From Candidatus Ornithobacterium hominis (GTDB lineage Bacteria; Bacteroidota; Bacteroidia; Flavobacteriales; Weeksellaceae): a stretch of 64,000 nt of DNA. Numbering within the stretch: position 1 is the first letter of the stretch; each line of letters opens with the position of its first letter. Of this stretch, positions 17,960 to 27,666 are shown piece by piece. The position numbers were made by a program, and so were the translations under genes. The notes beneath the pieces are model-generated. The model did no database searches. It was not told the origin of the DNA and worked only from the letters and a program-made list of their open reading frames with translations. The stretch lies in NCBI RefSeq assembly GCF_951229915.1, contig NZ_OX579588.1, forward strand, positions 1,889,001-1,953,000. The letters are read 5' to 3'.

Positions 17960-18355
17960 TTACCATGTTATTATATTAACCCAAGTTTCATTCATATGTG
18001 TGATTATCTCATCATAATTTTTATTTTTTGGTGATACAATTTCAAAATCTAAAAACCAATCCTCTAAACCATCCACATACTCATAAATATGTAATATATC
18101 ATTATTTGAAAATCTAATAAAATAAGCTACAGTATCATCTTCTTTTATTTCTTTTATATAAATATTATCCTTTTCTAAATCAGGGTAATCTAACTTTGTC
18201 CATTCCGATGTTATTAGTTTTAATTTTTTATTTTTTTTTAACAAAAACTTATAAGAATCAAAATATAAATATTCACTATCTTCTAACTCTAATATGATTC
18301 TAAGTCCATAATGCCCTTCTTTCACTAAATAATATATCGCCTTTACTTTTTTCAT
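17960..18355 (-). CDS. Cognate immunity protein of Rhs copy 1
   Basis: A 131-residue acidic soluble protein (KKVKAIYYLVKEGHYGLRII, EDSEYLYFDSYKFLLKKNKK, YEYVDGLEDWFLDFEIV). No family is recognised and there is no signal peptide, which points to a cytosolic toxin target. It starts 10 nt after the stop of the 3,096-residue Rhs protein and is the last gene of that operon. No terminator is visible; junction sequence follows the stop directly. Confidence 0.7.
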   Translation of the reverse strand: MKKVKAIYYLVKEGHYGLRIILELEDSEYLYFDSYKFLLKKNKKLKLITSEWTKLDYPDLEKDNIYIKEIKEDDTVAYFIRFSNNDILHIYEYVDGLEDWFLDFEIVSPKNKNYDEIITHMNETWVNIITW

Positions 18356-18365
18356 AAATATAGAT

Positions 18366-21300
18366 TTATCTCTTAATTGATATGCCTTTTGTTGTTACTT
18401 TATCATAAATAGTTTGTGAGAATTTTTTTCCATAAAAATAGCCTGTCACTCCTCCAATGAAAGCCCCAATAGGTCCCGTTACTACTTCTCCTACTCCACC
18501 TATCCAAACACCTATTCCTGTTCCAATTGCTCCACCTACTTTTGCACCAGCCCATGCACCAGCCCATCCTCCTGCTACTCCAGTTATGGTTCTAGGGTGA
18601 TATCCGGAAGAATATACTTCATAAGCATCAAGTCCTATTCCTACAAATGTTAATACTTTTCCTGCAACTTTTAATCCATTCAATGTTTTTATTACATTTG
18701 AGTTTCCTTGTACAGTTGTTATTGTTCCACTATTTGCAACACCATCCGAAATAGCATAATTATTACCTAATTTATATACGGACGCTCCCGATTCATTCAT
18801 CCACTGACCAAGCTTATTATATTTTAATCCATCTACTTTTGCTCTTATTTCTGGGCTATTCTTTATTTGCTCTGTTGTATATCCTAATTCTGTTTTTGCT
18901 GCTTCATAGAAACTTTTCATTTGTTTATTAGATATTTCAACAGCCTTAGATATATCTATTCCTTCAATACCCAAAGTTATTCCTGTGCTTGTTCGCCCTG
19001 TCCCTGTAGCATTTGCTGTTGTTGAGAACCAGTTATAGTTTGAATATTTACCATATTTGGTCGCATTAAATCCATTTTCTATTACCCCTTTAGCATTATT
19101 TGTATTAGTATATAATGTAGTAGGAGGGTCTTCACTTGCCATCCCTGTAGGATCTATCAGGTTTGTTGGATTATTATTCGTATATGCATAAGGTGTCATG
19201 GTTTTCTCTGCCAGCGGGTCTACATTTAGGAAAATGCTCACTTTCGGGTCGTAGTATCTCGCTCCGTAGTAGTAAAGCCCCGTCTCCGTATCCAGCTCCT
19301 TTCCATTAAACAAATATGGCATGGTCTTGCTTGTGCTGTGTTCCTCAAACAACACTTCTCCAAACGCTATGTATTCCGTATGCTGGGTTATTCTTCCCTC
19401 TCGGTCTGTAATATACGAAGAACTTCCCAAGTGGTCTGGGTGGTAAAAATACAAATTTTTCTCTATTATTCCATTATCTATGAAGCCATATCCTGCTTTT
19501 ACGGTCTGGGGAGTAATCGGGTCTCCATACTGCACAGGAGGACCTGGCACATCTCCCGGCTCATTGAACTTCGGTGGCCTTGGCCAGCCTTCTGGCGGTT
19601 CTTGGTCTTGGCGGATATTCTGCCATCCAAGGCTCGGGTAAGGCTGTTCTGTCCATTCAGGGCTGGCATAAATGCCGTGCTGTGTCGGCGGACCAGGCGG
19701 GACTTTCAGTCCTCTTATGTAGTTATCCCTTGCTTCCTGCATTTGGGCACTCTGGCGGATGTAGTCTATTCCTCCCGCCATGATGCCCGTGTTTTTATGC
19801 ACAAAAGTCCCCTCGCCCAGCTTGCTCACTATCCTGCTGCTTCCCTCAAAATAATGCTTGGTGAATCTGCCTTTCTGCACCACAAAATAAGGGTTCACAT
19901 AGGCGGTATAGTCGTCCATATGGGTGATGACGGCCGATGTCAGCCCGTTGGTCACCACCGTACTGCTCTCCCCACTGCTTTTCACAGCTCTTTCTCCCGT
20001 ATGGTCGTAAGTGTAGAGATGCAGTTTTCCATTATCGTTTATGCCTCTCAGCCTATTTTCCTCGTCCCAGACCATAGCGCGGAAGCTCTTAGATTCCTCG
20101 TAATAGAGAGGGTTTCCGTTGCCGTCATACTGGTAAGTTCGGGCTTTAGGTTTGCCCATCTCCATGATTTCACTTGGGGCGTGAGGGTGGGCAGGGTTGT
20201 TGTAGCTGTAGTCCAGCGTATAGCCCTTCTGCACCCCTCCAGAGAGGTGGTTTAGTTCTTTCTTTGTGATGGAGTTAAGATTATTATAACTCATTTTCAG
20301 CTCATAGCTGGCGCTGGTAAGCTCTCCCGTGTAGTTTCCTTTGGCGAGGGTCAGCCGGTTGAGATTATCATACTGATATTCATAGCTGGAAGCCCCGCCC
20401 AGTGCATTGCGGATAATTGGAAGCTGGTTCTCCACCTTGAGGATATTCCCTACCAAATCATACGCATAACGGTTGTTCTGGATAAGGAAACTTCCCACGC
20501 CTCCTGCTGGGGTAAGACTTTCGGCCTTGAGCTGTTCAAGGCGTCTCATCACAGGGTCGTAATGGTAACGGGTCTCGGTATCGTTTCCGTAGAGACGGTA
20601 TACTTTCTGCTCAAACTCATCATAGCCCTGCTGTTTCAGGTAGGTGTAGGCATGCTCCTCACTTGGTGCTGTGCCTTCGGGAGCTTTATAGCCTTTCAGG
20701 CTCGTTAAGTTCCCTGCAATATTATACCCAAAGTCCAGTCTTTCCCCATCAGGATAAACCAGCTTTTGGATACGGTTCCAGCTGTCGTATTCATACTGGG
20801 TGACATAGGTCTGCACTTCTACGGGCTTTATACGCAGACTTCGGATTTCCTTAGTCACCTCGCCCATATCTCCGTAGAAGTATTCTGTTCCTCCACTGGC
20901 ATCTTCTACCAGCCAGAGTCTTCCTCTTCTTCCTGCCTGCTCATTCTGTGCTCCATAGTGGTAGCGGACATTGTTTTCAGGATATTTCGGGTATTTTATC
21001 TCCTGCAGGCGGTTGTAGTCATAGTGGTAGGTGATATAGCCATCAGGCATTTCTTCGCGTATCTGGCTGGTTTGTCTCTTGATGAGATTTCCTGCCTTGT
21101 CATAGACCAGAATAGTCGTTCCTGCATCAGGATGTACTAATTTGGTTCTTCTTCCTAAGAGGTCATACTCGTTCAGGGTTTGGTGTCCCTGTGCATCAGT
21201 TACCTTGGTAAGCTCTCCTATGGCACTGTATTCAAAATGGGTCTCTGTGCCGTCAGGCTGCACTTGGGTCAGCACTCTTCCCTGCGCATCGGTATAGGTA

Positions 21301-24300
21301 TGGCTTTGCCTATTGAGCGCATCAGTCTGTGTGGTGTGCAGGGTATTTTCTCCCTTGTGGTGAGTGATTTTATAGGCCGTTTTCACGCTGGAACCATCAG
21401 GCAGAATCTGCTCTACCGGCCGGTCTTTCTCATCATAGAGGGTTTTGGTCGGCGGGATGCTGCTGCTTGGTGCGGGCACCAGCTGGCTCTGCACCGATGC
21501 CGTGAATGGATAATAGGTCTCTACTACCCTGCCTAAGGCGTCATAGATCTGTTTTCCAGAGATGATGTGTTTTTCTTCATCAGCAAGTCCTCTTCCTTTG
21601 AAGATACTTGCGGTCTTTTTCACCTGCACCGCTCTTCCCAGTCCGTCAGCATAGGCATAGGTTTCTATAGCTCGGTTATGTTCAGGGTCGTAGTTTCTGG
21701 TCAGTGCATAAGGCAGCTGTCCAGCAGGACGAGACTGATTAAGGTTCGGATATTCATAACGGATGGTGTAGGGTTTTCCAGCTTTGGCTTCTTTAGGTCC
21801 TAAGATACTGATGGTTCTTCCCTTAGCATCCAGCGTATAGAGCATACTCTCCCCGTTTCGGTCAGTAGTTTTTACTGGTGCTCCAAAGCGGTAGTCATAT
21901 TCTATGGTATTTTCATACCCAAAATGATCTTTAATCTTGGTAATATGGCTGTGAGTTTCAGGGTTGTACTGATAGCTGAGCTGTGAGCGTTGTCCTTTCT
22001 CATTCTCTGCTCCAGTTACCTGTATCAGGTTGCCGTATTCATCATAAGAAAGCTGTGTCTCTGTATAGATTCCTACTCCAGAGAACTGGCGTATTTTGAT
22101 GACTTCTGCGGTCTGCGGGTGGATGTCTGCTTCCCGTTTTCTTACCTCTCCATTAGCATCTTTTACGATAATACTTTGGGCAATACCCCCGAAGTAAGGG
22201 GTTGCACTTTCATAATAGCGGATATCAGCTTCTATCTTATCAGAAGGTTTTCCTGCTCCATGGTCTATGTACTTGACGATATTTCCTACTCGGTCATAGT
22301 GTTTCTCCGTTTTCTTTTCTAGGTAATCGCTCTGCTCATATACTCGTTCTCTCTCTTCTTTTGGTGCGATGAATACAGATTTTGTATCCATCTGCGGAAG
22401 AGAAAGTTGGTTCGACGGGATTACCGCTCCGCTTTGTGCATCTGCGATGTGGTAAGTTACATTGCTTTCGCTGAGTTTCGCTCCATTTTTATCAAAGGTT
22501 GTACTTTTCTTAAGCTGAGATTTTCTAAAAAAGTCTTCATTATAATATTCCTGAACGCTGGTTCTCAGCACTGTACCATCTTGTGGATTGATCTGCTTCT
22601 GCTTTACCTCGCCATAACCATAGAAACTGCGCTCTCTTCGGTCATAGTAAGGTTTGTTGTATTCAAATCTTGAGATAGCGTAATCTTCTCCATCACCAGT
22701 ATAGCCATCAAATACCTTTACTTCTTTAAGTACCCATTGGCTGTTAGGGTTTTCATAAGTTGGCATTTTACGCTCATAATCTATTTCAAACCAGCTTCCT
22801 GTTGCTGTTTCTACTCGCTTCAGCATATTGGTTCTGCGGATATTAGAATAGGCTACTCTCAGGTCATTTTCATCTTCAGAGAGTACATAATCTAAGTTGC
22901 CATCACCATCTACATCAAGGAAAGTAGCCTCTACACGGTTAGTATTAGTTCCATAGGAGCCTCCTTCTGTAAAACTGAGACGGACAAATATAGCAGGTAT
23001 ATTAAATCCAAAGGAAAGGTTCACACCCCCTCCATGACTTATGGAGACATTTCTTCCTACAGGTCTTCCTGCTGTTCTAGGAATGAATAGAGGAGTGGTA
23101 TCCCATCGGTTTCCAAGGTTAGGATAAACAAGAGTTCCATGGTCTTGGTAGATTACTTTATCTGCCAGTCCATCACCGGTCATATCCAGCAGCTGAGTTT
23201 TCATATCAGTGATGGATTTTCCGTAGCTGTATCCTCCAGTAAAGGATCCTGATTGTTTAGAATATCCAAGACTTGAACCGCCGCTGGTATCTGTACTTTC
23301 TCCTTTGTTGAGAGTTCCAAAATTCCAAGGTTCTGGACTCCAGAAGCCGTATCCGGTATTGTAGGCAACAGAACTGCTTGTGACTCTGTCTGCCAGCCCG
23401 TCTCCATTAATATCGGTATAGGTATGCTCTGCATGGTCTTCTCCAGAAGAGATGCCTCCGCTGAGCCCCAGCGTTGCTTTTGCCTTATCAGCATCTTGTG
23501 CTCCTTGGGTAGCAGTATTTTGCTGCTGTTGGGTAGATTTCTCTGTATTTTTAGAAGCAGACGATTTAGCTAAAGGATGAACATAGGTTCCATTCATAGA
23601 CCCTCCTCGGTTAGAAGATTTAGAATGCGTAAAATCTCCTATTCCAGCTGTCTGTCCTGAGATGCCTCCTCTCGGGGTGGTATACTGCACGAAGCCTCCA
23701 CGGACAAAATCTGGGAAACGGTCACCATTAAAATCCGCCATGGTCTCTTTGATGTAGGTGTCTCCAGAACCTCTGGAACTACCAATTCCTACACTTCCCC
23801 CTCCTAAATTTGCTCCTATAGAGAAGACCTCACTACGCCCTTCATTAATCATATTTAAGGCTCTACCACTACCTCCTGAAAGCACAGGAAGTGAAGTGTC
23901 TAAATACTGAATAATATCATTTTCCCCTAATCTGGAAGGAGAAAACTCCTCTCTGCTGATATAAATATCATCTTCTATTCCTGTAAATCTTGAAATAGGA
24001 GTATTCCCTTTTGTTCTAATGAAATAATGGCTAGAAACTTCCATTTCTGGACGGGCAATACTTCCATCATGTTGACTAGGATCTACATTAGGAGGGTTAG
24101 AGCTGTCATAATTTCCATAGTTCTCTACCAGCAGACTTTGGTCTATGATACTAGAAGCTTTAGTTCCATTAAGCACAAAACTTCCCCATCCTCTAAAGGC
24201 TTTACCAAATTTTACTTCACTATGAGGTTCCTCAAAAGGAATATAAACTCCATAATCTTTGTGTTGCTGAATGGAGGTAGCAATATGATGACGATGAGTA

Positions 24301-27300
24301 GGAGTATATCGAGGGTCTGTCTTCGCCAGTCTTATAGAATCCTTAATTTGAGCTTTTATTTCAAAATGATGGTCATCAAGGAATTCTTTCATTTTTTTAT
24401 TGGAAACATTAGCTTCTAGAAAAACTTCTTTTCCTAATACCACAGAATCAGATACTATATCAGAAGGTTTTGGATTCAGACTTAGTATCCCATTCACTAC
24501 CTTGTAGCGTTTACGCGCTACTACTTTTCCTTCCTGCTTTGCTGTTAGAAGGATATCTCCACTGGTTGGTGGGGTTCCTGGAGCGGGAGCAGGTGTTGGT
24601 GAAGTAGGAGGAGTAGCAGAATATAGATGAATCCTTAGCTTTCCTTTTTGTGAAGGCATCATATAGCGTGGAGTATAGAAGTTATCAAGCTTCTCATATA
24701 TTTTAAAATCTGCACTAATCGGATGGCTGACATTTCTCCTCTCTCCGTCTACATATTCTATACTAGGTCTAAAGTCTATATTTCTCCAGTTAATTTCTGT
24801 TTCACTTTCTATTTCTACTTTCAGTGCTTCAGCCTGCTGGAAGCTACCCAGCGGGATTAAAGACAAATCATAGGTAGCAGCAGCTTCACTGAAATACTGC
24901 TCATGAACAAGCGTTTTACTGCCATGAGTAAGGTCTATCTTATAAAATTTTAATTTAATACCATCTGTAGTAGCTCCTTTTACAAAGTTACCTCTTAATG
25001 TAGGACGAGTATCGCTTGAAAAAGCATACATCTGCTCAGAAGAAAAGAGAATATCCTCTATGGTATATTTCTTTAAATCAAGGCTGTTCTCATCCTGTGC
25101 TGCAGCAAGAGAAGTATAAGTAATCTCTGGTTTCCAAAAAGTTTTATCATAGTTTCCATCTTCCTTAGAGCTTACTCTGAAGTAAAGCACATCTCCTTTC
25201 TGTACATTGAGTTCTTCTGTTTTGAATTTCAAGGCATAATCATCTGCAGTAATATCTTCCTGCCAAACAAGATTTCCTTTATGCTGAAAATAAAGCTTTA
25301 CCCCATCTGCTTTTGGAGTGCCATCGTTTTTAGTATACTCAGCTCTTTTAGGAGATAAATCTTCTATCAATTTGTAGGTATGGGAAATGGAAATTCTTCC
25401 TGCCACTGGAGCTTTCCAGGTTCTTACCACATCATGAAGCGGATTGTTTCTTTCCAATTCCTCTCGGGTAATTCCCGTGGTTCCTGAGATGCTAAGGGTT
25501 CCTGTGTTGAGAATAGGAGAAGGCGTACCTGTACTATTTGGTGAGAATGTTGGTATTCCATTTACCAAACGGTTATAGTATATCGTTCCTCTATTGGCAA
25601 AATCTACCAGCCCATCTCCATTGAAGTCCATAAAATAACTTTCAGTGATACTCTTAGATACCTGTTTGTTATAACCGATAGGAAACCCTACTTTATCGCT
25701 AAGATTAACCATTAAATCTACTCCAAAATTATAGGAATTAGATTTTGTTCTTCCTAAACTAGAGAGATTAATAGGAATTTTGGGACCAAAATCTTCTGTT
25801 CCTAAAGCGGTAAGGTTTTTTCTATAGTAAACGCTGCTACCATCAATATAAATTTTATCAGGAAGGTTATCTCCATCTATATCCTGAAAGAGAACTTTAG
25901 AATGAGTGCTTCCCCAGTTGCTTCCTCCACCGCCTCCTAAGGTATTGTTATTAAATCTTCCTATTCCTGTAATTCCTACTCCCACTCGGAAGTTTACCCC
26001 TCCACTCTCGGAGTTGGAAGTTCCCACCAGTGTAGGTTTACCAGAAAAACCATCTATTCCTAGAATAGTATAGGCAATGTTATCAGATGGAACTTGCCAA
26101 GTTTTAAAAGCTCCAAAAGGAATATAATTGCCATTACTGTCATGAACATCATCATAATAATCCATTTTGTTAGTATAGAAAAGCTGTCCTTCAGCATCAT
26201 AACTGCGGATTTCTTTCAGTAATGTTTTTTTGAAGGCACCCTCTCTGTAGACCAACTCATAAGAGCGAACCATTTGTCCAGAGTACTTTATTTCTATTTT
26301 TCGAAGAAGCCTGTCGTGCTGTTGTTTAAAACCAAGCCTTGCAGAAATTTGAACATCATTTCTTAGGTTTTCTCCCAAGTCTTTGTCTGTAATAAAATGT
26401 ACAGAGTAAGCTCCTTTGGTGTTGTTTTTTCCAGTATAATAAATACTTTTAGGGTAGAGTACCCCTCCATCTTTTACATATTCATAGTGGATACTGTTTC
26501 CTTTCAGGTCTTTCTGAGAAAAAATCGCCCAGTGCCCTATATTACCCTGAGGATCTGCAAGCACAGAAGAAGCAACTATACTGTTTTCATCTCTCCCATA
26601 GTAAAAAGTAACCCCGCTTTTAGATTTTACCATCCAATGATAATTATTAGGATGGTTTCCTTTTCTAATGATTTGGTTAAAGCTCCCTTCCCTTCTTGGG
26701 TAAAAATGCTTGTTTGTAGTTCTGTTTTCCCACTCATTTCTGTGAGTGTTAGGTAGAAGTTCTTCTCCTGATAAAATATAAGATTCTGTCTCATATTGAG
26801 CATCATAACGAGGTGCTCCCCAACGGGTATCAATACTTAGAGATGGAAGGGTTAAATTCCATCCTGTTCCCAGCCAGCTTTGACCGCCATTACTGCTGTA
26901 TTGTATACTCAGCCCTGGCTGCATACCCGCTCTTCCAGCTGGAAGATCTATAGAAAAAGAGGTTGAAGCTGAGCCGTCTGGACTTGCTGAAGGTGGAGAA
27001 ACTGACTGTACTCCAACAAAAGGGCTTGCAGCTTTGAGTCCACGGATGCTGGTAGGAGTAAAACCTGAAGTATCGGGACTTTCAGGAAGTTTGATAATTC
27101 CCGCAATAAAGGCTGAAGATTCTTTAGTTTTCCCGCTGACACTCTCTGCTAAATGAGATTTTACTTCTGATTGTGGAAGTTTCTGCCATCGCTTTTTAGC
27201 TCTGTCGTAGAAGAAAATGGAAATGTCTTTTTCAGTATATCCTTCTGGGATTTTAGTTTTGTCATAAGCAATTTCAATAGAAATTTCCTTTTCAAATAAA

Positions 27301-27656
27301 ATTCCCCTAGGCCGCATACGATAGCCCTCCGCATTTTTTGTTAGATTAATTATGTTGCTTCCTAGAGCAGGAAGATTTCTTTTATTTAGGGCAGAAACAG
27401 ATACTCTTAGTGCCTTAGAGACACTTCCTTCTGGAAATTCAGCCCAAAATCCCTTCTGACTGATGACCGCTGCAGAGGAAGGAGTAACAAGCTTACTTGA
27501 TAAACTAGGATGTTCTTCTGTAGTATCAGGTTTATTTTTGTTTTCTATTTCTTTAGTGCTGAAAAAGTCTAAATGCCTTGAAGCATAGGTTACAGCTCCT
27601 AAGCTGGCACTTATCCCTAAAAATAAAAATATATGATAGATGTATTTTTTTCTCAT
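18366..27656 (-). CDS. SpvB/TcdB-like Rhs polymorphic toxin, copy 1
   Basis: A 3,096-residue protein. I take the ATG at 27656 (MRKKYIYHIFLFLG, a signal-like helix) rather than the TTG 7 codons upstream, which overlaps the previous gene. Order: Ser/Pro linker and a ZU5-like part; SpvB-type domain (SGFTPTSIRG, PAGRAGMQPGLSIQYSSNGG) from about 210; DxDGDGxxD/FG-GAP repeats near 590, 675, 1305, 1415, 1490 and 1585; YD repeats about 1600-2780; core end YLFNGKELD to DPTGM (about 2840). In Tc and Rhs toxins this shell encloses and releases the C-terminal toxin. The 258-residue tip starts LYTNTNNAKGVIENGF ... WFSTTAN, like ADP-ribosyltransferase folds, and ends in a Gly-rich membrane-like region. Immunity follows at 17960. 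Confidence 0.85.
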   Translation of the reverse strand: MRKKYIYHIFLFLGISASLGAVTYASRHLDFFSTKEIENKNKPDTTEEHPSLSSKLVTPSSAAVISQKGFWAEFPEGSVSKALRVSVSALNKRNLPALGSNIINLTKNAEGYRMRPRGILFEKEISIEIAYDKTKIPEGYTEKDISIFFYDRAKKRWQKLPQSEVKSHLAESVSGKTKESSAFIAGIIKLPESPDTSGFTPTSIRGLKAASPFVGVQSVSPPSASPDGSASTSFSIDLPAGRAGMQPGLSIQYSSNGGQSWLGTGWNLTLPSLSIDTRWGAPRYDAQYETESYILSGEELLPNTHRNEWENRTTNKHFYPRREGSFNQIIRKGNHPNNYHWMVKSKSGVTFYYGRDENSIVASSVLADPQGNIGHWAIFSQKDLKGNSIHYEYVKDGGVLYPKSIYYTGKNNTKGAYSVHFITDKDLGENLRNDVQISARLGFKQQHDRLLRKIEIKYSGQMVRSYELVYREGAFKKTLLKEIRSYDAEGQLFYTNKMDYYDDVHDSNGNYIPFGAFKTWQVPSDNIAYTILGIDGFSGKPTLVGTSNSESGGVNFRVGVGITGIGRFNNNTLGGGGGSNWGSTHSKVLFQDIDGDNLPDKIYIDGSSVYYRKNLTALGTEDFGPKIPINLSSLGRTKSNSYNFGVDLMVNLSDKVGFPIGYNKQVSKSITESYFMDFNGDGLVDFANRGTIYYNRLVNGIPTFSPNSTGTPSPILNTGTLSISGTTGITREELERNNPLHDVVRTWKAPVAGRISISHTYKLIEDLSPKRAEYTKNDGTPKADGVKLYFQHKGNLVWQEDITADDYALKFKTEELNVQKGDVLYFRVSSKEDGNYDKTFWKPEITYTSLAAAQDENSLDLKKYTIEDILFSSEQMYAFSSDTRPTLRGNFVKGATTDGIKLKFYKIDLTHGSKTLVHEQYFSEAAATYDLSLIPLGSFQQAEALKVEIESETEINWRNIDFRPSIEYVDGERRNVSHPISADFKIYEKLDNFYTPRYMMPSQKGKLRIHLYSATPPTSPTPAPAPGTPPTSGDILLTAKQEGKVVARKRYKVVNGILSLNPKPSDIVSDSVVLGKEVFLEANVSNKKMKEFLDDHHFEIKAQIKDSIRLAKTDPRYTPTHRHHIATSIQQHKDYGVYIPFEEPHSEVKFGKAFRGWGSFVLNGTKASSIIDQSLLVENYGNYDSSNPPNVDPSQHDGSIARPEMEVSSHYFIRTKGNTPISRFTGIEDDIYISREEFSPSRLGENDIIQYLDTSLPVLSGGSGRALNMINEGRSEVFSIGANLGGGSVGIGSSRGSGDTYIKETMADFNGDRFPDFVRGGFVQYTTPRGGISGQTAGIGDFTHSKSSNRGGSMNGTYVHPLAKSSASKNTEKSTQQQQNTATQGAQDADKAKATLGLSGGISSGEDHAEHTYTDINGDGLADRVTSSSVAYNTGYGFWSPEPWNFGTLNKGESTDTSGGSSLGYSKQSGSFTGGYSYGKSITDMKTQLLDMTGDGLADKVIYQDHGTLVYPNLGNRWDTTPLFIPRTAGRPVGRNVSISHGGGVNLSFGFNIPAIFVRLSFTEGGSYGTNTNRVEATFLDVDGDGNLDYVLSEDENDLRVAYSNIRRTNMLKRVETATGSWFEIDYERKMPTYENPNSQWVLKEVKVFDGYTGDGEDYAISRFEYNKPYYDRRERSFYGYGEVKQKQINPQDGTVLRTSVQEYYNEDFFRKSQLKKSTTFDKNGAKLSESNVTYHIADAQSGAVIPSNQLSLPQMDTKSVFIAPKEERERVYEQSDYLEKKTEKHYDRVGNIVKYIDHGAGKPSDKIEADIRYYESATPYFGGIAQSIIVKDANGEVRKREADIHPQTAEVIKIRQFSGVGIYTETQLSYDEYGNLIQVTGAENEKGQRSQLSYQYNPETHSHITKIKDHFGYENTIEYDYRFGAPVKTTDRNGESMLYTLDAKGRTISILGPKEAKAGKPYTIRYEYPNLNQSRPAGQLPYALTRNYDPEHNRAIETYAYADGLGRAVQVKKTASIFKGRGLADEEKHIISGKQIYDALGRVVETYYPFTASVQSQLVPAPSSSIPPTKTLYDEKDRPVEQILPDGSSVKTAYKITHHKGENTLHTTQTDALNRQSHTYTDAQGRVLTQVQPDGTETHFEYSAIGELTKVTDAQGHQTLNEYDLLGRRTKLVHPDAGTTILVYDKAGNLIKRQTSQIREEMPDGYITYHYDYNRLQEIKYPKYPENNVRYHYGAQNEQAGRRGRLWLVEDASGGTEYFYGDMGEVTKEIRSLRIKPVEVQTYVTQYEYDSWNRIQKLVYPDGERLDFGYNIAGNLTSLKGYKAPEGTAPSEEHAYTYLKQQGYDEFEQKVYRLYGNDTETRYHYDPVMRRLEQLKAESLTPAGGVGSFLIQNNRYAYDLVGNILKVENQLPIIRNALGGASSYEYQYDNLNRLTLAKGNYTGELTSASYELKMSYNNLNSITKKELNHLSGGVQKGYTLDYSYNNPAHPHAPSEIMEMGKPKARTYQYDGNGNPLYYEESKSFRAMVWDEENRLRGINDNGKLHLYTYDHTGERAVKSSGESSTVVTNGLTSAVITHMDDYTAYVNPYFVVQKGRFTKHYFEGSSRIVSKLGEGTFVHKNTGIMAGGIDYIRQSAQMQEARDNYIRGLKVPPGPPTQHGIYASPEWTEQPYPSLGWQNIRQDQEPPEGWPRPPKFNEPGDVPGPPVQYGDPITPQTVKAGYGFIDNGIIEKNLYFYHPDHLGSSSYITDREGRITQHTEYIAFGEVLFEEHSTSKTMPYLFNGKELDTETGLYYYGARYYDPKVSIFLNVDPLAEKTMTPYAYTNNNPTNLIDPTGMASEDPPTTLYTNTNNAKGVIENGFNATKYGKYSNYNWFSTTANATGTGRTSTGITLGIEGIDISKAVEISNKQMKSFYEAAKTELGYTTEQIKNSPEIRAKVDGLKYNKLGQWMNESGASVYKLGNNYAISDGVANSGTITTVQGNSNVIKTLNGLKVAGKVLTFVGIGLDAYEVYSSGYHPRTITGVAGGWAGAWAGAKVGGAIGTGIGVWIGGVGEVVTGPIGAFIGGVTGYFYGKKFSQTIYDKVTTKGISIKR

Positions 27657-27666
27657 GTTGATACAA

